A stretch of 64,000 nt of DNA from Alphaproteobacteria bacterium (GTDB lineage Bacteria > Pseudomonadota > Alphaproteobacteria > Rhizobiales > Xanthobacteraceae). Of this stretch, positions 16,573-26,600 are shown in pieces. A model generated the notes under the pieces. That model worked only from the letters and a program-made list of their open reading frames with translations. It made no database searches and was not told the origin of the DNA. Location of the stretch: positions 62,001 through 126,000 of the forward strand of contig VGEP01000005.1 of assembly GCA_016869215.1 (NCBI GenBank), given 5' to 3'. A program made the position numbers and the translations under genes. Positions within the stretch are counted from its first letter, which is position 1. Each line of letters opens with the position of its first letter.

Positions 16573-17280
16573 CTACATTCCCCGATCACGTTGCCTCTCG
16601 ATTGATTGTATGGTTGCAAGGACCCGATCCCCCTCAAGCTTGGCCTGATCCTCGGTTAGTTCGCCGCGATCCATCCGCGTCGCTATTTCAACGCGCTTTG
16701 CAGCGAACATCTCGATTAGGTCTATGTACTTGTACTGCGCATCGCGGAACGCCTGTAGCATGGCCGGGTTGGCGCACTGCACCGACGCCACGTATGACGG
16801 CAGTTCACCGCGTAATCGCCGTGCCTTGCATGCATCGACCGCGAGCGAAGTTATCTTGAACGCGCGTTGCAATGGATTCTCGGCGGTCGGTTGCGCGGGC
16901 AATGGCGCGCCCATCTCTCTTAGCTTACGTTGAGCTTCGAGCGCCCGTTGGTGTTCCTTGGCATTCGCTTGCTGTGTCCATTCAACTCGTTGCGCCATTA
17001 TTTTCGCCGCCGTGCATCGTCCAGCCAACTCGATACTTTGCGGGAGAGATTTATTCTCAATTGCATCCGCTTGCAGGCAAACGATTGTCGCATTCCGCTT
17101 AAATTGTTCTAGCGTTCCGCAAGTGCCATTGATGCAACAAGTGCCGCCCGGCATACACTGCGACGATTGAGCAAAGGTAACTTCGCTGAATGCTACAAAC
17201 ACGACGAGCGCGCAACTAAGCAATCCGGCGAGCAATCCGGGATGGCCTCGACTCTCGACGACATGCGGCAGCGTGCTCAC
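16573..17280 (-). CDS. secreted protein of unknown function, Cys-rich N-terminus and helical tail
   Basis: A 235-residue protein starting at a GTG. A hydrophobic segment (about residues 15-37, LLAGLLSCALVVFVAF) ending in TFAQ is a likely signal peptide. The mature N-terminus is Cys-rich (QCMPGGTCCINGTC), and the remainder is helical and charged with more cysteines (residues about 68, 88, 155, 168), ending in a coiled-coil-like stretch (RMDRGELTEDQAKLEGDRVL). I do not recognise the family. Codon use is less GC-biased than in its neighbours (more A/T third positions), which together with its isolated position suggests recent acquisition. A disulfide-rich periplasmic protein is the most that can be said. 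Confidence 0.7.
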   Translation of the reverse strand: MSTLPHVVESRGHPGLLAGLLSCALVVFVAFSEVTFAQSSQCMPGGTCCINGTCGTLEQFKRNATIVCLQADAIENKSLPQSIELAGRCTAAKIMAQRVEWTQQANAKEHQRALEAQRKLREMGAPLPAQPTAENPLQRAFKITSLAVDACKARRLRGELPSYVASVQCANPAMLQAFRDAQYKYIDLIEMFAAKRVEIATRMDRGELTEDQAKLEGDRVLATIQSIERQRDRGM

Positions 17281-17535
17281 GGCGAACCCCTGTTCCCGTG
17301 CCAGCTATACCCCTTCCCCTAGCAGCCCGACAATGCGCAGTGAGACGGTCCGTTGAGCGGGGTCGAGGCGCTGCCTGCCGCTCGCCATAATCGTGATCCG
17401 AGAAAGTCGGTTTCCCGGACTGTCTAAAACACCTGTCTGAACGACTGAAAATATACGAGTTAACCCTTTGAAAAATCTATATCCATCTCCCGCTTGCAGG
17501 GGAGGGAGCGCGCCGAGTTCGGGGCAATGCCGCGC
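17281..17535. other. intergenic region, relatively A+T-rich
   Basis: No gene is seen in these 255 bases. It contains the upstream region of the secreted unknown gene, and near 17490-17512 a CTCCCGCTTGCAGGGGAGGG element resembling the palindromes at 6200 and 16155. Confidence 0.4.
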
Positions 17536-18462
17536 CTACGCATTCCACAGATTCGCGAACTGCGTCGCGACCACGTCCTCGTATCGGCCGACGCCCTTCG
17601 TCAGCCCGACGGTCTGCACGAACCGGCACATGCTGTCGAACGCGCCCCTGGAAATCGCCGGGTCGTAGTAGGGAAGATCGCGCTCGACGAGCGTCGCGAT
17701 CAGGCTCGCCTCGAACTCCGGGAACCACTTCTTGCCGACCGCCGTGGCGCGCTTCGGATCGGCCTTCAGCGCCTTTTGGGTCTTCACCAGCGCGCGCACC
17801 GCAGCCGCGGCTTTGTCGGGCTGCTTTTCGACCAAGTCGGCGCGGGTCGCGAGCACGCCGAAGGTGTAGCCGGCGAGGCTCTTGGGCCCGTCGCCGCGGC
17901 GCGCGTCGAGAACAAGCGTGCCGAGGCCGCGCCGGACCGCCACCTCCGCACCCATGCCGTTGGCCCAGAAGCCGTCGATCTTGCCCTCCTCCATCGCCTT
18001 CGCCGCGTTGACGCCGAACGACACGCCCGCGGGGTTGGCCGGCATCGGCGGCGGCGCGATCTGCACGTTGTCGCGCTTAGGGTCGATGCCGCATTCCTTG
18101 AGCAGCTCGATCAGGCCGATGTCGATCAGGGGAGCGGCGCCGATGCGCTTGCCTTTCACGGCGGCGACGTCGCCGCGCGCAACCTTCAGGTCCGCGCGCA
18201 TGATCAGGAACCAGTAGGTGTTCTGCGCCAGCGCGCCGAGGAACTTCACGCCGTTCCATTCCGGAAACGCGGTCGGCGCCGAATGCGACGAACCGCCGAC
18301 GAAGTCCGCCTTGCCGTCGCGCAGCGCCTCGTAGCACTTGCCGACCGGGTAGATCAGCTCGAGCTCGGCGTCGATGCCTTCTTCCTTGAAGAAGCCCATC
18401 TCCACCGCCGCGATGGCGGGGAAGTAGGAATTGGAGACGAGATCGGGAATGACGACTTTCAT
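17536..18462 (-). CDS. NMT1/SsuA-like substrate-binding protein without signal peptide
   Basis: A 308-residue type-2 periplasmic-binding-protein fold of the NMT1/THI5-like group. Typical segments are NSYFPAIAAVEMGFFKEEGI at the N-terminus, GKADFVGGSSHSA, and VKGKRIGAAPLID. What is odd is that the protein begins MKVVIPDLVSNSYFP directly after a strong Shine-Dalgarno (AGGAGTCCAAGAA), leaving no room for a signal peptide, so it is probably cytoplasmic or exported otherwise. Members of the family without signal sequences include enzymes such as THI5-type synthases and dihydroxyphthalate decarboxylase relatives. No ABC permease or ATPase adjoins it; the next gene upstream encodes a DUF2848 protein. 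Confidence 0.8.
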   Translation of the reverse strand: MKVVIPDLVSNSYFPAIAAVEMGFFKEEGIDAELELIYPVGKCYEALRDGKADFVGGSSHSAPTAFPEWNGVKFLGALAQNTYWFLIMRADLKVARGDVAAVKGKRIGAAPLIDIGLIELLKECGIDPKRDNVQIAPPPMPANPAGVSFGVNAAKAMEEGKIDGFWANGMGAEVAVRRGLGTLVLDARRGDGPKSLAGYTFGVLATRADLVEKQPDKAAAAVRALVKTQKALKADPKRATAVGKKWFPEFEASLIATLVERDLPYYDPAISRGAFDSMCRFVQTVGLTKGVGRYEDVVATQFANLWNA

Positions 18463-18490
18463 TTCTTGGACTCCTTACGTTATTCCGGTC

Positions 18491-18583
18491 ATCACCGGGC
18501 CGGCGCGAAGCGCCGTGACCCGGTGATCTCGATCGGGATTGCACCGTGCCACTTCAAGCGAGACGGCCGGGTCAAGCCCGGCC
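18491..18583. repeat. pair of palindromic (REP-like) elements
   Basis: Two hairpins in one gap. The first nests ATCACCGGG/CCCGGTGAT (18491-18499 and 18519-18527) around CGGCGC-gaa-GCGCCG. The second is GGCCGGG-tcaag-CCCGGCC (18565-18583). Such elements are frequent between genes in Bradyrhizobium-like genomes and lie here between two minus-strand genes. Confidence 0.7.
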
Positions 18584-18623
18584 ATGACGCCTGTCGTGCG
18601 GACAAGCCTTCGCTCAAACGACA

Positions 18624-19283
18624 TCAGCCCTCATCCGGCAACTGCACGATACGATAGCTGTGCGTCAGCTTGCGGCCGAGCACCGGATCGTCCAGCTCCA
18701 TCTCGAACGTTCCGCCGTAGGAGATTCCGCCATGCACCGCAAAGGTGCCGCAGAACATCGCAGTGCCCGGCGCGAGGCGCTCGCCGCCGGTGTAGAGCCG
18801 GATCAATTCCTCCGGCGAACGCATGTTGGTGACAGGACCTTCCTGATAGAGCCGCCGCGCGCCACCGTCGAACACGAACGAGCGCAGCTTCAGCTTGTCC
18901 CAATGCGGCTTGACCTCGTCGTAGCGCCACAGTGCAGCGCCCACCGGCTTGGCGCACATCTGCTTCGACAGCGTCACGCCGACAGTCTCGGCCTTGCGGT
19001 CGGTGTGGTCGGAGCCGACACCGAGCCACAGCCCGTCGTCGAGCTGGTACAACACGAACTCCACCTCGCCGCTCGACTTGTCCGCCATCACCTCGATTTC
19101 ACCCTCGGTGGTCAGCAGCGAACGCGCCGTACGGTAGAAGATCGGCACCGTCTTGGGCCGCTTCACGCCGATCGCCTCCAACTCCTTGATGTGGGCTTCC
19201 AGCGCCTCGACATTGCGGCCGGTCCAGCCGGCGACGACCAGGCTGCGGATGGCGGACAGGTCAAGCTTGCGTTCGCTCGGCAT
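18624..19283 (-). CDS. DUF2848 family protein (fumarylacetoacetase-like fold)
   Basis: A 219-residue cytoplasmic protein of the DUF2848 family, which I relate to fumarylacetoacetate-hydrolase-type proteins. Recognisable segments are VVAGWTGRNVEALEAHIKEL at the N-terminus, PIFYRTARSLLTT, GEVEFVLYQLDDGLWLGVGS and GGISYGGTFEMELDDPV near the C-terminus. The family commonly occurs next to catabolic hydrolases and transport proteins in Rhizobiales and Burkholderiales. Its function is not established; hydrolysis of a C-C bond in a beta-diketo acid would fit the fold. It is 161 bases upstream of the NMT1-like gene on the same strand and divergent from an alpha/beta hydrolase gene. Confidence 0.82.
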   Translation of the reverse strand: MPSERKLDLSAIRSLVVAGWTGRNVEALEAHIKELEAIGVKRPKTVPIFYRTARSLLTTEGEIEVMADKSSGEVEFVLYQLDDGLWLGVGSDHTDRKAETVGVTLSKQMCAKPVGAALWRYDEVKPHWDKLKLRSFVFDGGARRLYQEGPVTNMRSPEELIRLYTGGERLAPGTAMFCGTFAVHGGISYGGTFEMELDDPVLGRKLTHSYRIVQLPDEG

Positions 19284-19401
19284 GAATTCTCCGGGTTCGC
19301 CACGCGCCCAAACAAGGGCCGCGAGGCAGCAGAAGATTGCACCATTTACATGCTATGTCTCGACCCTTAAAGGTCGCCGCAAGGCATCGGGAGGACCAGC
19401 C

Positions 19402-20349
19402 ATGAACGACGTGCAGAGCCGCGCCAACCCCGCGAGTGCGGGCAAGATCAAGGGCCAGGAGCACTGGACCAACAAGGGCGAGGCCAAGCTGTTCCTCTGG
19501 GAGAAGCGCGCTCCGCAGGGGCCGGTGAACGGCACCGTGCTGTTCGTGCACGGCTCGTCCATGGCCTCCCAGCCGGTGTTCGACCTGCACGTGCCCGGCC
19601 GGCCGAACTCGTCGGCGATGGAATACTTCTGCGAGCGCGGCTTCGACACCTGGTGCATGGACATGGAGGGCTACGGCCGCTCCACCAAGGATCGCGGCAC
19701 CGAGGCCTTCATCTGGGAGGGCGCGGACGACCTCGACGCCGGCTCCGAATACATCATGAAGCTCCGCAACAGCGGCCCGTTCCTGGTCTATGGAATCTCA
19801 TCGGGCGCGCTGCGCGCCGCGGCCTTCGCCCAACGGCGGCCTGAGCGGGTCAAGCGGCTCGCGCTCGATGCCCACGTGTGGACCGGCGAAGGCAGTCCTA
19901 CGCTGGAACAGCGGCGCAAGAAGCTGCCCGACTACCTCAAGACCAAGCGCCGGCCGATCGACAAGGCGTTCGTGCGCTCGATCTTCGAACGCGACCATCC
20001 CGGCACCGCCGACGACAACACGATCAACGCTTTCGCCGACTACATCATCGCACTCGACGACTCGATCCCGAACGGCACCTATATCGACATGTGCAACAAC
20101 CTGCCCGTGGTCGATCCGACCAAGATCAAGGTGCCGACCATTATCATGCGCGGCGAGTACGACGGCATCGCGGGCTTCGACGATCTGGTGAACTTCTTCA
20201 AGCTGCTGCCCAATCCCGACAAACAGTTCGCGGTCATGCCGGGCATCGCGCATGCGTCGCTGCAGCAGAAGAACTACATGATCGCGCTGCACATCATGCA
20301 CGCGTTCTTCACGCAGCCGGAGCCGATCTACTCGACGTACAAGGCGTGA
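19402..20349 (+). CDS. alpha/beta hydrolase
   Basis: A 315-residue alpha/beta-hydrolase-fold enzyme. The oxyanion-side motif is LFVHGSSM (about residue 50), the nucleophile elbow is probably YGISSGALRA (Ser in GISSG), an acid lies in RGEYDGIAG and the histidine in MPGIAHASL. The start follows GGGAGGACCAGCC, a good ribosome binding site; an upstream in-frame start would overlap the divergent DUF2848 gene. No signal peptide. A catabolic esterase or C-C hydrolase is likely but the substrate is unknown. It is divergently arranged with DUF2848 (118 bases between starts), so both could share a control region. Confidence 0.88.
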   Translation: MNDVQSRANPASAGKIKGQEHWTNKGEAKLFLWEKRAPQGPVNGTVLFVHGSSMASQPVFDLHVPGRPNSSAMEYFCERGFDTWCMDMEGYGRSTKDRGTEAFIWEGADDLDAGSEYIMKLRNSGPFLVYGISSGALRAAAFAQRRPERVKRLALDAHVWTGEGSPTLEQRRKKLPDYLKTKRRPIDKAFVRSIFERDHPGTADDNTINAFADYIIALDDSIPNGTYIDMCNNLPVVDPTKIKVPTIIMRGEYDGIAGFDDLVNFFKLLPNPDKQFAVMPGIAHASLQQKNYMIALHIMHAFFTQPEPIYSTYKA

Positions 20350-20432
20350 GGCTGCTTTCCCCGCACGCGGTGCAGCGCGAAGCGATGCACCGCAGATGCG
20401 GGGTCCCGATTTGGAAAATGAAGAACCCGGGG

Positions 20433-20477
20433 TCCCGGGTCTGCGGCGCATCACTTTGTGCTGCGCCGCGCCCGGGA
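20433..20477. repeat. palindromic element between convergent genes
   Basis: TCCCGGG (20433-20439) pairs with CCCGGGA (20471-20477), with an inner CGGCGCA/TGCGCCG pairing. It lies between the convergent hydrolase and RND genes and may act as a bidirectional terminator. The style matches palindromic repeats of Rhizobiales. Confidence 0.65.
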
Positions 20478-20487
20478 CACGCAAAGC

Positions 20488-23400
20488 CTACGGCACCGCC
20501 CTTGTCGGCAGATTGATCCCCTCGCCCGCGGCGCGCGGATCGCGCTTGCCCCACAGGCGGCGGTGCAGCGCGTCGAGCCACAGGTAGATCACCGGCGTGG
20601 TGTAGAGCGTCAGCGCCTGCGACACCAGAAGCCCGCCGATGATGGTCATGCCGAGTGGCCGGCGCAGCTCCGCGCCGGGCCCGGTGGCGACGAGCAGCGG
20701 CACCGCGCCGAGCATCGCGGCGAGTGTCGTCATCATGATCGGCCGGAAACGCGCAATGCAGGCATCCAGGATCGCCTTGGCCGGCTCCAGGCCCTGCTGG
20801 CGTTCGGCTGCGAGCGCGAAGTCCACCATCATGATGCCGTTCTTCTTGACGATGCCGATCAGGAGAATGATGCCGATAAAGGCGATCACGGTCAGCTCGG
20901 CCCGGAACATCATCAGCGCGAGCAGCGCGCCGAGGCCCGCCGACGGCAGCGTCGAGATGATCGTCAGCGGGTGCGCCAGGCTTTCGTACAGAACGCCAAG
21001 GATGATGTAGATCGTCAGCAGCGCCGCGAGGATGACCAGCGGCTGCGTCGAGACCGCCCTGCGGTGCGCCTGCGCATCGCCGGCAAACTCGGCACGCATC
21101 GTGTCGGGCAGGTGCAACTCCGCCACCGCGCGGTCGATGGCGGCCGAGGCCTGTTCGAGCGTCACGTTCGGCGCGAGATTGTAGGTGATCGTGACCGCCG
21201 GAAACGAGCCCTGGTGGTTGATGACCAGCGGCGCCAGCGCCCGCTCGGCCCTGGCCACGGCGTTGAACGGCACCATCGCGCCGCCCGCGCCGGGCACATG
21301 AACCCGCGACAGATCGGCGGGATCGCGCTGGAACTGCGGGTCGACTTCAAGAATGACGCGGTACTGGTTGCGCGGCGAATAGACGGTCGATACCTGGCGC
21401 TGGGCAAAGGAGTTGTTCAGCGCGTTATCGATGTCCTGGATGCGCACGCCGAGACGCGCGGCGGCTTTGCGGTCGACGGTCACATTGACCTGCAGGCCGT
21501 TCTGCTCGCGGTCGGTGGTGACGTCAACCACCTCCTTGAGCGTCTGAACCTTGTTGACGACGACCGGCGCGAGCCGCAGCAACTCGTCGAGGTTGGGGTT
21601 CCAGAGCGTGAACTGATACGACGAACTCGACTGCCGCCCGCCGGCCCGCACGTCCTGGGCCGGGAACATGAACACCCGCATGCCGCCGACGTCGAGCAGC
21701 TTCGGCCGCAGCCGGTTGATCACTTGCTGCGAGGTGACGCTGCCACGTTCCGACGGCGGCTTGAGGCTGATGAACAGCCGGCCGTTGTTGACCGACGCAT
21801 TGAACGTCGAGGCGCCGACCGACGAGCCGACAAAGGCCACCGCAGGATCGGAGAGGACGATCTCGGTCGCGCGCTGCTGCAGCTCCTTCATGGCCTCGAA
21901 CGAGATTTCCGGCGAGGCGCGCGTGCCGCCGAAGATCAGCCCCGTGTCGTCCTGAGGGAAGAATCCCTTCGGCATCTGGATATAGAGCTGCACGGTCAAC
22001 GCCACCGTGACGACGAACACCAGCAGCGTCAGGAACCGGTGCCGCAGCACGACCGTGAGGCTTGCGCCGTAGGCCGCCGTCGAGCGCGTCAGCACCCGCT
22101 CCACCAGCCGGTCGAGCCAGGTTGCATCCGGGCTCGGGCCCTGCCGCACGAAATGCGCGCAGACCATCGGCGTGATCGTCAGCGCCACGACCATCGAGAT
22201 GGTGACCGCGAAAGTCAGCGTCAGGGAAAATTCCCAGAACAGGCGGCCGACCACGCCGCCCATGAAGAACAGCGGAATGAACGCTGCGACCAGCGACACG
22301 GTGATGGAAATCACCGTGAACCCGATCTGACGCGCGCCCTCGATGGTCGCGCGCAGCGGCGTCATGCCCTTTTCCAGGTTCCGGAACACGTTTTCGATCA
22401 CCACGATGGCGTCGTCGACGACGAAACCGACCGACACCACCAGCGCCATGAGCGACAGGTTGTTGATCGAGAAGCCGGCGAGCCACATCGCGGCGCAGGT
22501 GCCGGCGAGCGACAATGGAACGGTAATGCCCGCCGCAATCGTCGCCGCCGTCCGCCGCAGGAACAGGAACACGACCACCATCACCAGGATGACAGTCGCG
22601 ACCAGCGTGAGCTGCATGTCGAGCACGCTCGCCCGGATGGTCTGGGTGCGGTCGGACAGGACCGAGATTTCGACGTCGGCCGGGATCCAGCGCTTGAGCT
22701 CGGGCAGCAGATCGCGAATGCGGTCCACGGTCTCGATCACGTTGGCGTCGGCCTGCCGCGTGATGACCAGAAGCACCGACGGCTGGAGATTGAACCAGGC
22801 CGCCGAGCGGCTGTTGCGCACGCCCTGCTCCACCGTCGCGACCGCACCGAGCCGGACCACCGAGTTGTTGGCGGTCTTGACCACGATGTTCTCGTAGTCG
22901 CGCGGATTGCGGAGCTGGTCGCTGGTGCCGATGGTACGGGCGAGGTCCGGCCCGTCGAACGTGCCGAGCGGCCCGGTGGCGTTGGCGCCGGCGATGGCCG
23001 TCCGCACGTCCTCCATGCTGACGCCCATCGACGCGATGGCGATCGGGTTGACCTTCACGCGGATCGCGGGCTGCTCCGCTCCGCTGACCGTGACCTCGGC
23101 GACGCCCTCGATCTGCGACATGCGCTGCGCGATGACGGTGTCCGCGACGTCGTAAAGCTCGCTGGGCGGCGTGGTCTTGGACGTCAACGCGAGGATCAGG
23201 ATCGGCGCCGACGCCGGGTTGACCTTGCGCATGCTGGGCAGCGTCGGCAGGTCGCCCGGCAGATCGGAGAGCGCGGCGTTTAAGGCCGCCTGCACGTCGC
23301 GCGCCGCGCCGTCGATGCTGCGCTTCAGGTCGAACTGAATTGTGATGGTGCTGTTCCCGAGCGAACTGCGCGAGGTGATTTCCGTGACGCCGGGAATTTC

Positions 23401-23616
23401 GCCGAGCCGGCGCTCCAGCGGCGCCGCCACCGTCGCCGCCATGATCGCGGGATCGGCGCCGGGACGGCTCGCCGACACACGGATGGTCGGGAACTCCACG
23501 CTCGGCATGCTCGCGACCGGCAGGAAGCCGTAGGCGACGAGCCCCACCAGAAACAGGCCGATCGCCATCAGCGTGGTGCCGACCGGCCTGCGGATGAAGG
23601 GATAGGAGACGTTCAT
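20488..23616 (-). CDS. mdtC: RND multidrug efflux pump subunit (MdtC-like)
   Basis: Inner-membrane drug/proton antiporter of 1042 residues, normal for HAE1-type RND proteins. The N-terminus MNVSYPFIRRPVGTTLMAIG is typical of the MdtB/MdtC group. The proton-relay aspartates in transmembrane helix 4 are present (Asp401-Asp402 in VGFVVDDAIVVIENV), as is the helix-10 lysine in GIVKKNGIMMVDFAL. It is the last gene of a minus-strand set with an outer-membrane factor, an adaptor and another RND protein. In E. coli MdtB and MdtC form a heterotrimer, and the same is likely here. Sixteen bases separate it from the upstream RND gene. Confidence 0.92.
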   Translation of the reverse strand: MNVSYPFIRRPVGTTLMAIGLFLVGLVAYGFLPVASMPSVEFPTIRVSASRPGADPAIMAATVAAPLERRLGEIPGVTEITSRSSLGNSTITIQFDLKRSIDGAARDVQAALNAALSDLPGDLPTLPSMRKVNPASAPILILALTSKTTPPSELYDVADTVIAQRMSQIEGVAEVTVSGAEQPAIRVKVNPIAIASMGVSMEDVRTAIAGANATGPLGTFDGPDLARTIGTSDQLRNPRDYENIVVKTANNSVVRLGAVATVEQGVRNSRSAAWFNLQPSVLLVITRQADANVIETVDRIRDLLPELKRWIPADVEISVLSDRTQTIRASVLDMQLTLVATVILVMVVVFLFLRRTAATIAAGITVPLSLAGTCAAMWLAGFSINNLSLMALVVSVGFVVDDAIVVIENVFRNLEKGMTPLRATIEGARQIGFTVISITVSLVAAFIPLFFMGGVVGRLFWEFSLTLTFAVTISMVVALTITPMVCAHFVRQGPSPDATWLDRLVERVLTRSTAAYGASLTVVLRHRFLTLLVFVVTVALTVQLYIQMPKGFFPQDDTGLIFGGTRASPEISFEAMKELQQRATEIVLSDPAVAFVGSSVGASTFNASVNNGRLFISLKPPSERGSVTSQQVINRLRPKLLDVGGMRVFMFPAQDVRAGGRQSSSSYQFTLWNPNLDELLRLAPVVVNKVQTLKEVVDVTTDREQNGLQVNVTVDRKAAARLGVRIQDIDNALNNSFAQRQVSTVYSPRNQYRVILEVDPQFQRDPADLSRVHVPGAGGAMVPFNAVARAERALAPLVINHQGSFPAVTITYNLAPNVTLEQASAAIDRAVAELHLPDTMRAEFAGDAQAHRRAVSTQPLVILAALLTIYIILGVLYESLAHPLTIISTLPSAGLGALLALMMFRAELTVIAFIGIILLIGIVKKNGIMMVDFALAAERQQGLEPAKAILDACIARFRPIMMTTLAAMLGAVPLLVATGPGAELRRPLGMTIIGGLLVSQALTLYTTPVIYLWLDALHRRLWGKRDPRAAGEGINLPTRAVP

Positions 23617-23632
23617 CGCGCGTCTCCGGGCG

Positions 23633-26600
23633 CTACTCGGCGGGGCCCGAAGCCGTGCCCGGCCGCCGCAGCGGCGCGACGAATTCGCGCCGCCGGGTCA
23701 CACGCTGCTTCAGGCGCTCCATCATCAGGTAGATCACCGGCGTGGTGTAGAGAGTCAGCATCTGGCTCAGCACCAGCCCGCCGATGATGGTGATGCCGAG
23801 CGGATTGCGCAGCTCGGAACCGGTGCCGCTTTCGACCGCGAGCGGAATCGCGCCGAACAGCGCGGCAAGCGTCGTCATCATGATCGGGCGGAAACGCAGC
23901 AACGCCGCCTGCACGATGGACTCGCTCGGCGACAGGCCCTGCCCGTGCTCCGCTTCCAGCGCGAAGTCGATCATCATGATCGCATTCTTCTTGACGATGC
24001 CCATCAGGAGAATGATGCCGATCAGCGCGATCACCGACAGGTCGTAGCCAAGCAGGATCAGCGCCAGCAGCGCGCCGACGCCGGCCGACGGCAGGGTGGA
24101 CAGAATTGTGAGCGGGTGAATGAAGCTTTCGTAGAGCACGCCCAGCACGATGTAGATCGCGACCGCAGCGGCAAGGACCAGCCACGGCGTTCCGGCAATC
24201 GACTTGGCGTACTCGGCGGCATCGCCGGAATAGGAGCCGGTGACCGACGTGGGCATGCCGATGGCGCGCTCCGCGGCCGAAATCGCGGCGACCGCATCGC
24301 TCAGCGCAGCGCCAGGCGCAAGATTGAAGCTGATGGTGACCGACGGGAATTGCTCCTGCCGCGCGATCGACAGCGGCGCGGTGGTGTGCTCGAACTGCGC
24401 AAAGGAACTCAGCGGAACCTGCACGCCGCCGACGCCGGGCACGTAAATCCGCGACAGCGAATTCGGATCGCGCTGATAGCGCGGCTGCGCCTCCAGGATC
24501 ACGCGGTACTGATTCGATTGGCCGTAAATGGTCGAGATCTGGCGCTGGCCGAAGGCGCTGTTGAGCGCGTCGTTCACGGCCTGCATCGAAACGCCGAGAC
24601 GGCCCGCCATCTCGCGGTCGATATCGACCATCATGCGCAGGCCGCCCTCCTGCGCTTCGGACGCAACGTCGCGCAGCATCGGGTCGGCGCGCATACGATC
24701 CACGAGTTTGTCCGACCATTCGAGCACGTCGCTGCCGATGGCTGCGACCAGCGTGTACTGGTACTGCGCGCGGCTGACGCGCGTGCTGATCTGGATGTCC
24801 TGCACCGGCTGGAAATAGACCGAGATGCCGGGAATCGGCGCCACCGCTTCCTTCAGGCGCTCGACGATTTCGGCCGCGCTGACCTTGCGCACGTCGCGCG
24901 AACGCAGCGTGATGGCGAGGCGGCCGGCGTTCGGCGTCGGGTTCAGCCGGCTGACGCCGACGATCGAGACGACACCCACGACCTCCGGGTCCCTGCGGAC
25001 CGCAACCTCGACCTGCTCCTGCAGGCGCTGCATCTGCGCGAACGAAACCTCCGGCCCGGCTTCGGAGACGGCCGTGATCATTCCGGTGTCCTGCGGCGGC
25101 AGGAAGCCCTTGGGCACCAGGACGTAGAGCCAGAGCGTGACGAAGACCGTGCCGAGCGTCACCAGCAGCGTCGCCGGCTGATGCCGGAGCACCCACAGCA
25201 GGCTCACCCGGTAATACTCGACCGTGCCGTCGATGGCGCGATTGAAGAAACGGCTCACCGAACCGGCAGCCGTCTCGGCCTTGTGGCGCAGGATGCGGCT
25301 GCACATCATCGGCGTCAGCGTCAACGACACGATGGCAGAAACCACCACCGCGATGGTGAGCGTCAGCGCGAATTCACGGAACATGCGGCCGACCAGCCCC
25401 GTCATGAACAGGAGCGGGATGAACACCGCGATCAGCGACATCGTCAGCGAGATGATGGTGAAGCCGATCTCGCGCGCGCCGCGCAGCGCCGCGTCGAGCG
25501 GCGATTCTCCGTCCTCGATGTGGCGAACCACGTTCTCGATCATGACGATGGCGTCGTCGACCACGAATCCGGTGCCGATGGTCAGCGCCATCAGCGACAG
25601 ATTGTCGAGCGAGAAGCCACAGAACCACATCACGCCGAAGGTGGCGATCAGCGACAGCGGCAGGGCCACGCCGGCGATGATCGTGGCGCGGATCGAGCGC
25701 AGGAACGCCAGCACGACCAGAACCACCAGTACCACGCTCAGCACCAGTGTGAACTGCACGTCCCGCACCGAGGCACGAATGGTGCTGGTGCGGTCGTGCA
25801 CAATCGTCAGCTCGATCCCGACCGGCATGGCGCGCTGCAGCCGCGGCAGCTCGTGCTTCAGGCGCTCGACGGTCTGGATCACGTTGGCGCCGGGCTGGCG
25901 CTGGATGTCGATGACCACCGCCTGCCGGCCGCGGTAGGTCGCGGCGACCTTGTCGTTCTCCAGCCCATCGACGATCTGCGCCACGTCGCGCAGCAGCACC
26001 GGCGCGTTGTTGCGGTAGGCCACGACCAGGGCGCGATAGGCCTCGGCCGCCGCCAACTGGTCGTTGGCGGCGATGGTGTAGGACTGGTAGGTGCCGTCGA
26101 GCGCGCCCTTCGGGCCGGAGACGTTGGCCCCGACGATGGCCGTGCGGATATCCTCCAGGCCGATCCCGTAGGCCGCGAGCCGCGCGAGGTCCGCCTGGAT
26201 TCGAACCGCCGGGCGGATGCCGCCCTGCACCGAGACCCGCCCGACGCCGGACACTTCGGCGAGCCGCTGCGCCATCAGCGTATCGGCCAGATCGCTCATC
26301 TCGCGCAGCGAGATCGTCTCCGAAGTCAGCGCGAGCGTGATGATCGGCGAGTCCGCCGGGTTCACTTTTGCATAGGTCGGCGGGTAGGGAAGATTGCGCG
26401 GCAGCGCGGACCCCGCGGCGTTGATCGCCGACTGGACGTCCTGCGCCGCGCCGTCGATGTCGCGGTTCAGATCGAATTGCAGGGTGATCTGGCTGATGCC
26501 GAACGAACTCGACGAAGTGACGAGCGACAGCGACGGAATCTGCCCGAACTGGCGCTCCAGCGGCGCGGTGACGAGCGACGCGACCGTGTCGGGGCTCGCG

